From Alphaproteobacteria bacterium (GTDB taxonomy: Bacteria; Pseudomonadota; Alphaproteobacteria; CAAGCB01; CAG-977), in assembly GCA_021639925.1 (NCBI GenBank), contig JAJXEL010000009.1, forward strand, positions 1-26,363: a stretch of 26,363 nucleotides of DNA. Direction: 5' to 3'. The position numbers and the translations under genes were made by a program. The notes beneath the pieces are model-generated. The model was not told the DNA's origin and searched no databases. It saw only the letters and a program-made list of their open reading frames with translations. Below are positions 8,421-14,707 of this stretch, piece by piece (the stretch's first letter is position 1; each line of letters opens with the position of its first letter).

Positions 8421-9242
8421 TTATACTCCGGAAAGCTCTTTTGAGCGTTGTTCGGCCGCTTTGACCGCTTGAACCAGCAAAGGTTCTAATCCCGTCCGTG
8501 GATCCGTTAAAATATTCAAAGCCGCCGCCGTCGTGCCGTTCGGCGTGGTAACGTTTTGCCTTAATTTGGCAGGATCTTCGCCGCTTTCCCGCATCAGCAG
8601 GGCAGAGCCGATAACCGTCGCTTTGGCCAGCTTTTCCGCCGTTTCGTCAGGTAAACCGGCAGCTTTTGCCGCATTTGCCAAAGCTTCCGTTAAATAAAAA
8701 ACATATGCCGGGCCGCTGCCGGAAACGGCTGTGACGGCGTCAATCTGTTCTTCGGCGTTTAACCAGATAACATCGCCGCAGGCTTTTAAAACGGAATCTG
8801 CCAGCTGTTTTTGTTTTTCGGAAGCTTCCGGCGAAGCGGTCACCGCCGTAATCCCCGCCCCGATTGCCGCGGGCGTGTTCGGCATCGCGCGGAAAACAAC
8901 CGTCTGCGCGCCCAGTTTTTCCTTAAACCAGCTGACGCGCCGTCCCGCGATAATGGATAAAACGGCGGCTCCTTTGGCGGCGAAAGGTTTGATATCGTCA
9001 ATGACCTGTTCGATTAAAAACGGTTTTACGGCCAAAAAAACAATGTCGGGAACAAAATCCGTCAATTCCAAAGCCGAAGCGGCACAGATAATTCCTTTAG
9101 CTTTTAATTCTGCCCTGACGGTTTCGTTTGGTTCCGCGACACGTATCTGCCGGGAAGAAAACCCGTTTTTTAATAATCCGTTTAAGACGGCTCCGCCCAT
9201 TTTTCCGCAGCCGACGAGTAAAAGAGAATTTGACAGGCTCAT
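8421..9242 (-). CDS. proC: Pyrroline-5-carboxylate reductase
   Basis: ProC reduces pyrroline-5-carboxylate to proline with NAD(P)H, the last step of proline synthesis. It shows the Rossmann motif LLLVGCGKMGGAVLNGLL, FLAVKPFLIEQVI, VVFRAMPNTPAAIGAGITA, AVSGSGPAYVFYLTEALANAA and the C-terminal TTPNGTTAAALNIL region. The frame begins at 9257, but I use the ATG at 9242 (MSLSNS, 273 residues): AAGGAG sits inside the longer reading six bases upstream, and the family begins just before the Rossmann strand. First gene of the proC-MATE pair, divergent from the hldD-like gene. Confidence 0.96.
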   Translation of the reverse strand: MSLSNSLLLVGCGKMGGAVLNGLLKNGFSSRQIRVAEPNETVRAELKAKGIICAASALELTDFVPDIVFLAVKPFLIEQVIDDIKPFAAKGAAVLSIIAGRRVSWFKEKLGAQTVVFRAMPNTPAAIGAGITAVTASPEASEKQKQLADSVLKACGDVIWLNAEEQIDAVTAVSGSGPAYVFYLTEALANAAKAAGLPDETAEKLAKATVIGSALLMRESGEDPAKLRQNVTTPNGTTAAALNILTDPRTGLEPLLVQAVKAAEQRSKELSGV

Positions 9243-9312
9243 AAAATGCTCCTTCATGTTTTAAAATTTTTTTTAAAATAAGACGATTCCCGCTTTTTTT
9301 AAAGAAAAACAT

Positions 9313-9342
9313 TTGAGGAAAAGGACCATTTTGGCATATAAA
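9313..9342 (+). promoter_or_regulatory. Candidate promoter of the hldD-like/lgt operon
   Basis: TTGAGG at 9313-9318 and TATAAA at 9337-9342 with an 18-base spacer make a plausible vegetative promoter. It lies 31 bases before the first gene, whose GAGGG ribosome binding site is at 9364-9368. The rest of the 130-base divergent gap is AT-rich with no obvious hairpin. Confidence 0.45.
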
Positions 9343-9372
9343 AGAAAAAGCTGACAAAATAACGAGGGTACC

Positions 9373-10359
9373 ATGTATGTAATTACAGGCGGCGCCGGCT
9401 TTCTGGGATCAAACCTTGCGGCCGGCATAGAAGAACGGGGGCTGGGGGAAATCACCATAGTCGACCGTTTTCAGACAGACGACAGATGGCGCAATATAGC
9501 AAAAAGATCTTTGCGCGACATAGTTTTTCCTGAAAAAATTTTTGAATATCTCGATGCGCATGCCGGCCGGATCGACGCGGTGCTGCATATCAACTACACG
9601 GGATTTGCGCAGGAAGACAACGTTGACGCCCTGATTGACGACCGTATTCATCTGACATGGCGGTTATGGTCGTGGTGTTCGCATCACCAGGTTCCTTTTA
9701 TTTACGATTCAACGGCCGGCGTATACGGGGACGGGTCTTTGGGGTTCAAAGACGACGATTCCGCCGAAGAACTGGCCAAGCTGAAACCCTTGTCCGCCGC
9801 CGCTTGGACAAAGCTGTTTTTGGACAGGAAAATCATAGATACGATCAACCGAGGCGAAACCGTCCCGCCGCAATGGATCGGTCTGCGTTGTTTTAATTTG
9901 TACGGGCCGAACGAATATCATAACACCCGCCATCAAAGCGTTATCCCCAGAATTTACAACGCGGCGAAAAACGGCAAGCTGTTCCCGTTGTTTAAATCGG
10001 AAAATCCGGCTTATAAAGACGGGGAGCAAATGCGTGATTTTATGTGGATCGACGATACGGTTGACGTTATTTTATGGCTGATGCGGCACCCTGAAATCAG
10101 CGGTTTGTTTAATATCGGGACGGGTCAGGCGCGGACGTATGCCGATGTTTTGCGCGCCGTTTACACGGCGCTGGACGAAAAACCGGAAATGGACTTTATG
10201 GATCTGCCGGCTGAAATCAAAGGGCAGTATCAATATTTTACCCAGGCCGATATTCAAAAGCTCAGAACGGCAGGATATACAAAGCCTTTTACTTCTTTGG
10301 AAGACGGCGTGGCGAAATATGTCCGGGAATATCTGGAATCCGCTGATCCGTACAGATGA
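9373..10359 (+). CDS. ADP-glycero-manno-heptose 6-epimerase family protein, catalytic residues altered
   Basis: A 328-residue extended SDR protein close to HldD/RfaD, which epimerises ADP-D-glycero-manno-heptose to the L,D form for LPS core. It keeps TGGAGFLGSN (residues 5-14) for NADP, FQTDDRWRNIAKR, FNLYGPNEYH, RDFMWIDDTVDVILWL, GLFNIGTGQARTYADVL and YQYFTQADIQKLRTAGYTKPF, all HldD-like. The active site differs. Where the family has SSTTE I read GFAQE (77-81), the catalytic Tyr of NPYGWSK is Ala143 (SAAAWTK), and the second catalytic Lys of YHKG is Asn184. The SDR Lys147 and Ser113 remain. It may be inactive, or may act on another substrate or as a binding protein. First gene of the lgt operon. 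Fold and family are certain; activity is doubtful, so I give no symbol. Confidence 0.85.
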   Translation: MYVITGGAGFLGSNLAAGIEERGLGEITIVDRFQTDDRWRNIAKRSLRDIVFPEKIFEYLDAHAGRIDAVLHINYTGFAQEDNVDALIDDRIHLTWRLWSWCSHHQVPFIYDSTAGVYGDGSLGFKDDDSAEELAKLKPLSAAAWTKLFLDRKIIDTINRGETVPPQWIGLRCFNLYGPNEYHNTRHQSVIPRIYNAAKNGKLFPLFKSENPAYKDGEQMRDFMWIDDTVDVILWLMRHPEISGLFNIGTGQARTYADVLRAVYTALDEKPEMDFMDLPAEIKGQYQYFTQADIQKLRTAGYTKPFTSLEDGVAKYVREYLESADPYR

Positions 10360-10371
10360 CAGAGGTAAAAA

Positions 10372-11175
10372 ATGACTTATCAAGGGCTGCCTTTTCCCGA
10401 TATTGATCCTGTCGCCGTTTATATCGGCAGTTTCGGTTTGCGGTGGTATTCCCTGGCTTATCTGGCGGGGATCGTTTTGGCGTGGTTTTTGGCGCGCCAA
10501 ATGGTCAGGCGTTATCCGAATCCGGTAACGGAAATTATGATTGACGACGTTATTTTCTGGGCCACCGTCGGATTGATTGCCGGCGGACGGCTGGGATATA
10601 TTTTGTTTTATAATTTCGGTTATTATATGGAAAATCCGCTGCAGATTTTTGCTTTGTGGAAAGGCGGCATGTCTTTTCACGGCGGTTTGATCGGCGTGAT
10701 TACGGCTGTTTTTTTGTACGCCCGCAGCGTCAAAGTCAGTTTTTTTCAATTTACGGACATATTGGCTTGCGTTGCTCCGATCGGCTTGTTTTTCGGGCGT
10801 TTGGCGAATTTTGCCAATTCGGAATTGTACGGACGCGTAACGGTTTCCGTTCCCTGGGCCGTTATTTTCCCGAACGGCGGGCCTTTGCCGCGTCACCCCA
10901 GCCAGCTGTATGAAGCCGGTTTTGAAGGACTGCTGCTGTTTTGCGTTTTATATTTTTTGTGGACGCGCAGCGTATGGGTCAGGATTCGTCCGGGATTTCT
11001 TTCCGGACTGTTTTTGTTCGGCTATGCCGTTGTGCGCGGCGTTGTCGAAAATTTCAGGGAACCGGACGCGCAGATCGGATTTTTGTTTGCCCGCGTTACA
11101 ATGGGACAGATGCTGACCGTTCCGATGCTGATCGGCGGCGTGTGGATAATGATATGGGCCGTGAAAAAAGCTTAG
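10372..11175 (+). CDS. lgt: Prolipoprotein diacylglyceryl transferase
   Basis: Lgt is an inner-membrane enzyme that moves diacylglycerol from phosphatidylglycerol onto the lipobox Cys of prolipoproteins, the first step of lipoprotein maturation. The 267-residue sequence shows seven or so hydrophobic segments, LRWYSLAYLAGI, GGRLGYILFYNF, WKGGMSFHGGLIG (essential His), the signature GRLANFANSELYGR, RHPSQLYEAGFEG and ENFREPDAQIGF. It lies 12 bases after the hldD-like gene. Its stop is TAG. At least three lipoproteins encoded in this window (LpoA-like, DUF3576, LptE) would be its substrates. Confidence 0.96.
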   Translation: MTYQGLPFPDIDPVAVYIGSFGLRWYSLAYLAGIVLAWFLARQMVRRYPNPVTEIMIDDVIFWATVGLIAGGRLGYILFYNFGYYMENPLQIFALWKGGMSFHGGLIGVITAVFLYARSVKVSFFQFTDILACVAPIGLFFGRLANFANSELYGRVTVSVPWAVIFPNGGPLPRHPSQLYEAGFEGLLLFCVLYFLWTRSVWVRIRPGFLSGLFLFGYAVVRGVVENFREPDAQIGFLFARVTMGQMLTVPMLIGGVWIMIWAVKKA

Positions 11176-11182
11176 ACATAAT

Positions 11183-11995
11183 GTGTTTTCTCTGCTATTC
11201 CATAAGGAGAAACAGCAAAGACTCAGGGCTTTGAAAAGTATGCCGGTTAGTTTCAAAAGACGGGGTTTTTTTAACACAATCGTTTCATTAATCCGCATGA
11301 AACTGATTATTCCCATGCTTCGTTCCAAAAACCCGCCGGAAATTACGGCGCGCGGTTCGATGATCGGCATGGGCTGGGCAATGACGCCTTTGGTCGGGAT
11401 TCAGATGTACCTGACTTTTTTAACGTGGCTGGCCTGCCGGAAATTTTTTAAATGGAATTTTAATCTGCCCGTGGCGATTGCCTGGAACTGGGTGACGAAC
11501 GTTTTTACCGTTCCGCCGTTTTATTATGCTTTTTATGTCACGGGCAAGATTATGATGGGCGAATTCGGCGAACGGACAACATACGCTAAGTTTTACGGGC
11601 TGATCAAAACGGTTTTAAATGAAGACGGGATAATCGAAGCTTTAAAGGCGATGAGCGCCGTTTTGATTAAAGACTGGGGTTTCGCCATGATGATCGGGTC
11701 CGTTCCCTGGATTGTTTTCGGCGGCTGGGGGGCGTATGCCTGGACGTTATGGTATATCCGCCGCCGGCAGAAGACTTTGGCCCGGCGGCTGGCCAACCGT
11801 CAGAAAAAGCTTGAAAAGAAAATAGAAACGACGCAAAAAAGGTTCGAACGAAAAGTTGAAAAAGCCGAACATAAAATGGAAATTAAACAGCTGAAGTTTG
11901 AAAACAAACAAAAAAAATTAGAAGAAAAGCTGGAAAAAACAATCGCGGCGCAGGAAGAAGTTTTTTTGGATAAACCGCAGGACGATGTTCAATGA
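11183..11995 (+). CDS. DUF2062 membrane protein with C-terminal coiled coil
   Basis: A 270-residue membrane protein whose central part matches DUF2062: PEITARGSMIGMGWAMTPLVGIQMYL, then WNFNLPVAIAWNWVTNVFTVPPFYYAFYVTG and a later hydrophobic segment near GFAMMIGSVPWIVFGGWGAYAWTLWY. Function of DUF2062 is not established. Residues about 195-262 form a long, very basic and charged helix, probably a coiled coil, beyond the usual domain. The start is uncertain. The GTG at 11183 lacks a ribosome binding site; an ATG at 11240 (MPVSF) is the main alternative. It overlaps pgeF by ATGA, so it is translationally coupled. In many Rhodospirillales a methyltransferase gene occupies this slot between lgt and pgeF. 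Confidence 0.75.
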   Translation: MFSLLFHKEKQQRLRALKSMPVSFKRRGFFNTIVSLIRMKLIIPMLRSKNPPEITARGSMIGMGWAMTPLVGIQMYLTFLTWLACRKFFKWNFNLPVAIAWNWVTNVFTVPPFYYAFYVTGKIMMGEFGERTTYAKFYGLIKTVLNEDGIIEALKAMSAVLIKDWGFAMMIGSVPWIVFGGWGAYAWTLWYIRRRQKTLARRLANRQKKLEKKIETTQKRFERKVEKAEHKMEIKQLKFENKQKKLEEKLEKTIAAQEEVFLDKPQDDVQ

Positions 11996-12762
11996 CAAAA
12001 ACGACTCTTTGTTTTTCAGAAAATATCCGGTCCCGTTTTTTTACCCGTAAAAACGGCGTTTCAACGGGCGATTTTGCTTCTTTAAATTGCTCTGTCAAAG
12101 TCGGCGACAACCCCGCGAAGGTACGTGAAAATATGCGCCGTGTCGCGGGCAATCTGGGCTGTACGGTGGAAAAGCTGTTTGTGCTGCATCAGACTCATTC
12201 GTCGATCGTCATGCCTGTAACGACGCGCGAACCGTTTGAAAAAACGCCGTACGGCGACGCTTTGGTGACAAACCGGTCCAATATCTTTTTAGGAATTAAG
12301 ACGGCGGACTGCGCTCCCGTTTTGCTGGCCGACGCTCAAAACGGCGTTGTCGCCGCGGCGCATGCGGGCTGGCGCGGCGCGGCCGGCGGCATTTTGGAAA
12401 ACACGGTGCGGACAATGGTTGAAATGGGGGCTGAAACGGATAATATTTCCGCTTTGATCGGGCCGTGCATTGCGCCGCAGTCTTATGAGGTCGGCGAAGA
12501 CATGAAAGAATCTTTTTTGCAGGCAGATGCGAAAGCTTCTTTGTTTTTTGTTCCCGCCGGAGCGGGAAAATACAGATTTGATCTGCCCGGGTATGTTCTG
12601 GCCAGACTGGAACGCCAGGGGATCGGAGCGGCCGAATGGGTCGGCGAAGATACGTATGCTTTGGAAAAAGAATACTTTTCTTACCGCCGTTCGGCGCAAA
12701 AAGGCGAAAACAGCGGACGGCAGATTTCCGTAATCGGACTGTTGGACGAGGCCTTGTTTTAA
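11992..12762 (+). CDS. pgeF: Purine nucleoside phosphorylase / polyphenol oxidase family protein (YfiH/PgeF)
   Basis: This laccase-domain family (YfiH, DUF152) includes PgeF, which corrects mis-incorporated L-Ser in peptidoglycan precursors, and members with adenosine phosphorylase/deaminase activity. The metal site is visible: HQTHSSIV (His69), KTADCAPVLLAD (Cys107) and AAHAGWRGAAGGI (His124), followed by GPCIAPQSYEVG. Length 256 is typical. It overlaps the DUF2062 gene by 4 bases and precedes prs by 20, a common alphaproteobacterial order. The family is certain; which of the reported activities matters here is not visible. Confidence 0.92.
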   Translation: MTKTTLCFSENIRSRFFTRKNGVSTGDFASLNCSVKVGDNPAKVRENMRRVAGNLGCTVEKLFVLHQTHSSIVMPVTTREPFEKTPYGDALVTNRSNIFLGIKTADCAPVLLADAQNGVVAAAHAGWRGAAGGILENTVRTMVEMGAETDNISALIGPCIAPQSYEVGEDMKESFLQADAKASLFFVPAGAGKYRFDLPGYVLARLERQGIGAAEWVGEDTYALEKEYFSYRRSAQKGENSGRQISVIGLLDEALF

Positions 12763-12782
12763 TTACAGATAAGGGATAAGAG

Positions 12783-13715
12783 ATGAAAGTTTTTTCAGGA
12801 AACAGCAACATTCCGTTCGCACAGGCGGTCGCAGCTTATATGGACACATCGTTGTCGAAATGTTCCGTCCGCCGTTTTGCCGACAATGAAATATTTGTCG
12901 AAGTGCAGGAAACCGTCCGCGGCCAGGACGTTTTTATTGTTCAGCCGACCAGTTCGCCTGTAAACGATCATTTAATGGAACTGCTGATTATGCTGGATAC
13001 GTTTAAACGTTCTTCGGCGCGCAGGATTACGGCGGTTGTTCCTTATTTCGGTTATGCCCGCCAGGACAGGCGTTCCGCGCCGCGCACGCCGATTTCTGCG
13101 AAATTGGTGGCGGATCTGATTACTTCCGCCGGGGCCAGCCGTGTTGTTACGATGGATCTGCATGCCGGACAAATTCAGGGGTTCTTTAATATTCCGGTTG
13201 ATAATTTGATGGCCGCGCCGGTTATGGTAAAAGATATTATGTATCATTTCCGGGATAAAACGCCGATGATTGTTTCGCCCGATGTCGGCGGCGTCGTGCG
13301 CGCCCGCGGGATAGCCAAACGTCTGCATGCCGATTTGGCAATTATTGACAAACGCCGGGAACGCGCGGGCGTATCCGAAGTGATGAACATTATCGGCGAA
13401 GTCGAAGGCCAGGACTGCATTTTGGTAGACGATATCGTCGATTCTGCCGGCACATTATGCAATGCGGCGGTCGCGTTAAAAAATGCCGGAGCCAATTCGG
13501 TGCACGCTTATGTTACGCACGGGGTATTGTCCGGCGAAGCGGTCAAACGCGTAACGGATTCTCCGTTGGAATCTTTGGTGATTACGGATACGATCGAACC
13601 GACGCAGGCGGTAAAGGACGCGAAGAATATCCGTGTCGTTTCGGTTGCCGAACTGGTCGGCGAATCGATTTTGCGCATCAGCGAAGAACGCTCCGTTACC
13701 AGCCTGTTTTACTAA
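12783..13715 (+). CDS. prs: Ribose-phosphate pyrophosphokinase
   Basis: Prs makes PRPP from ribose 5-phosphate and ATP, feeding nucleotide, His and Trp synthesis. The 310-residue protein has the class I pattern: RRFADNEIFVEVQETVRGQDVFIVQPT, VVPYFGYARQDRR (ATP and flexible-loop region), TMDLHAGQIQGFF, VSPDVGGVVRARGIAKRL and the PRPP-binding loop CILVDDIVDSAGTL. All key residues appear intact. A purine-rich stretch (AAGGGATAAGAG) upstream of the ATG provides the ribosome binding site. It ends the operon; a strong terminator follows within 15 bases. Confidence 0.97.
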   Translation: MKVFSGNSNIPFAQAVAAYMDTSLSKCSVRRFADNEIFVEVQETVRGQDVFIVQPTSSPVNDHLMELLIMLDTFKRSSARRITAVVPYFGYARQDRRSAPRTPISAKLVADLITSAGASRVVTMDLHAGQIQGFFNIPVDNLMAAPVMVKDIMYHFRDKTPMIVSPDVGGVVRARGIAKRLHADLAIIDKRRERAGVSEVMNIIGEVEGQDCILVDDIVDSAGTLCNAAVALKNAGANSVHAYVTHGVLSGEAVKRVTDSPLESLVITDTIEPTQAVKDAKNIRVVSVAELVGESILRISEERSVTSLFY

Positions 13716-13728
13716 AATAAAACTCTTT

Positions 13729-13760
13729 AAAAGCCCTCTGTTTATTTCAGGGGGCTTTTT
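13729..13760 (+). terminator. Intrinsic terminator after prs
   Basis: A 12-pair stem, AAAAGCCCTCTG at 13729-13740 with CAGGGGGCTTTT at 13748-13759 (one G-T pair), has a 7-base loop and runs straight into T's. It closes the hldD-like-to-prs operon and insulates the RNA element that follows. Confidence 0.92.
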
Positions 13761-13762
13761 GA

Positions 13763-13792
13763 TTGCTCTTTTTTTTTATTTCGCTAGTATAT
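13763..13792 (+). promoter_or_regulatory. Candidate promoter of the structured RNA element
   Basis: TTGCTC at 13763-13768 is 16 bases before TAGTAT at 13785-13790, within a TA-rich run containing the palindrome GTATATATAC (13787-13796). Initiation would fall near 13797, exactly at the base of the first RNA hairpin. The matches are modest, but the position right after a strong terminator supports a fresh start here. Confidence 0.4.
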
Positions 13793-13796
13793 ATAC

Positions 13797-13993
13797 GAAT
13801 CCGGTTTTGCCGGGTTCAGGGCGTCAGAAACCCTTTTTACGATAGTCGCATTGTGTATGGCGACTCATAAATTATACGCCAGATCTGCCCCGTAAGGGCG
13901 GATGATGGCGTCATAAGGCTATGCGCGAAAGCGCCATGCCGTCTTATCGTAAACGGTTTCTGAACATCCGCCCGCTCTAACAGGCGGGTTTTT
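13797..13993 (+). ncRNA. Structured non-coding RNA or leader, family not recognised
   Basis: About 200 bases with no coding potential but dense pairing. Hairpin a: AATCCGG 13798-13804 with CCGGGTT 13810-13816. A closing stem then pairs 13825-13832 (CAGAAACC) with 13955-13962 (GGTTTCTG), and 13836-13843 (TTTACGAT) with 13946-13953. Inside it are three hairpins: AGTCGC/GCGACT (13844-13849/13860-13865); ACGCCA/TGGCGT (13876-13881/13906-13911) capped by ATCTGCCC/GGGCGGAT (13883-13890/13896-13903); and GCGC-GAAA-GCGC (13923-13934), a GNRA tetraloop extended by AT/AT and GGC/GCC. An intrinsic terminator follows. GGGCGGATG (13896-13904) could alternatively pair perfectly with CATCCGCCC (13965-13973) in the terminator arm. 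It could be a sRNA gene or a cis-acting leader of the next gene; a MITE with terminal inverted repeats is the third possibility. It does not match tRNA, tmRNA, 6S or riboswitch consensus that I know. Confidence 0.6.
13971..13993 (+). terminator. Intrinsic terminator at the end of the RNA element
   Basis: CCCGC (13971-13975) pairs with GCGGG (13984-13988) around an 8-base loop, followed by TTTTT and further T's. The 5' arm is also part of the CATCCGCCC sequence that can pair with the second internal hairpin of the RNA, so its formation may be conditional. Confidence 0.75.
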
Positions 13994-14023
13994 GTTTGTC
14001 AGAAAATAAGGATCGTTCAGAAA

Positions 14024-14587
14024 ATGCGCGAAATTTTACAAAAAGCCTTTTCGTTTCATAAAACGAAAATCCGGAAAACACTTCGAATCCTGAATAAAAA
14101 AATCGTATTTTGGAATTACCGTTATATGATTCGGGAAATTTACCGTTACCAAAATTTCCAAAGATTGTCGAAGAATTTGAAAAACCAGGGAATTACCTTG
14201 CCTGCGGACGCGATCGGCCTGATTGAAGAAAGCGAAATCGTCAAAGTTCCGCTTAAAGAAATCCGCCGAAAATGGAATGGAAAACTGTTGACGCTGGCGG
14301 ATTGTTCTCCGTTTAAGTATTTGCAGACAAGGGATAAGCAAATTTACAGCGATTACATTCAAAAGCATATTGATTTGGGCGTGTTGCCCGCTGATGCCGA
14401 TAAAACGCCGGAACGCTTTGAAAATCTGGAAAAATCCATGAATGAAAAAGGATATGACCCGGCTTTGTGCGTTGTCGTTTTGAACAAAGACAATGTCATT
14501 ATCGACGGTCAGCACCGTTGCTGTATTTTACTGTATAAATTCGGTCCCGATTACCGGGTAACGGCTATACGCGAAAAACAACGTTAA
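14024..14587 (+). CDS. ParB/sulfiredoxin-fold domain protein
   Basis: A 187-residue protein with a very basic, aromatic N-terminus (KTKIRKTLRILNKK, then several Tyr/Arg pairs) and a C-terminal ParB-N/Srx-like domain. The diagnostic part is VIIDGQHRCCILLYKFG near residues 158-174, where DGQHR corresponds to the DGxHR nucleotide-binding motif. Proteins with this DGQHR-x4-LLY pattern often occur in surface-polysaccharide loci; I do not know their reaction and no partitioning role is implied. AAGGA at 14008-14012 is the probable ribosome binding site. The gene and the RNA element separate prs from rplY, which are usually neighbours in related genomes, and it looks more AT- and Lys-rich than its neighbours, so acquisition by transfer is likely. 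Confidence 0.65.
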   Translation: MREILQKAFSFHKTKIRKTLRILNKKIVFWNYRYMIREIYRYQNFQRLSKNLKNQGITLPADAIGLIEESEIVKVPLKEIRRKWNGKLLTLADCSPFKYLQTRDKQIYSDYIQKHIDLGVLPADADKTPERFENLEKSMNEKGYDPALCVVVLNKDNVIIDGQHRCCILLYKFGPDYRVTAIREKQR

Positions 14588-14630
14588 AGATATTGCTTTT
14601 CTTTTTAAAACGGTGTAAACAAACGAAAGC

Positions 14631-14700
14631 TTTCCGCATGGTGCGGAAAATAACGGTTCAGGCACCCCTGGAGGCAGAACCGTTTTGATTTTAAAAGGAT
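14631..14700 (+). promoter_or_regulatory. Structured leader of rplY, attenuator-like
   Basis: Two hairpins precede rplY. The first is TTTCCGCA/TGCGGAAA (14631-14638/14642-14649) with a 3-base loop. The second is AACGGTTC/GAACCGTT (14652-14659/14677-14684) enclosing a 17-base purine/pyrimidine-rich loop and followed by TTTTGATTTT, so it could act as a terminator. AAGGA at 14695-14699 is the ribosome binding site. The upstream AAAACGGT (14607-14614) is complementary to ACCGTTTT (14679-14686) and could compete with the second hairpin in a longer transcript. Autoregulation by L25 is an inference from what other ribosomal-protein leaders do. Confidence 0.5.
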
Positions 14701-14707
14701 AAAATTT

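Noticed and set aside
9243..9257. Upstream ATG as the proC start
   Set aside because: The AAGGAG that would serve translation lies within this extension and is correctly spaced for the ATG at 9242; the extra five residues are not typical of ProC.
10072..10896. Long antisense open frame (274 codons) opposite the hldD-like gene and lgt
   Set aside because: The predicted protein is Arg/Gln/Asn-rich without domains, and both plus-strand genes are clearly real; it is a shadow of low stop density on the opposite strand.
13797..13993. tRNA, tmRNA, 6S RNA or a common riboswitch
   Set aside because: There is no acceptor/T-loop pattern, no tag reading frame, no single long bubble hairpin as in 6S, and none of the conserved cores of TPP, SAM-I, cobalamin or FMN aptamers that I know.
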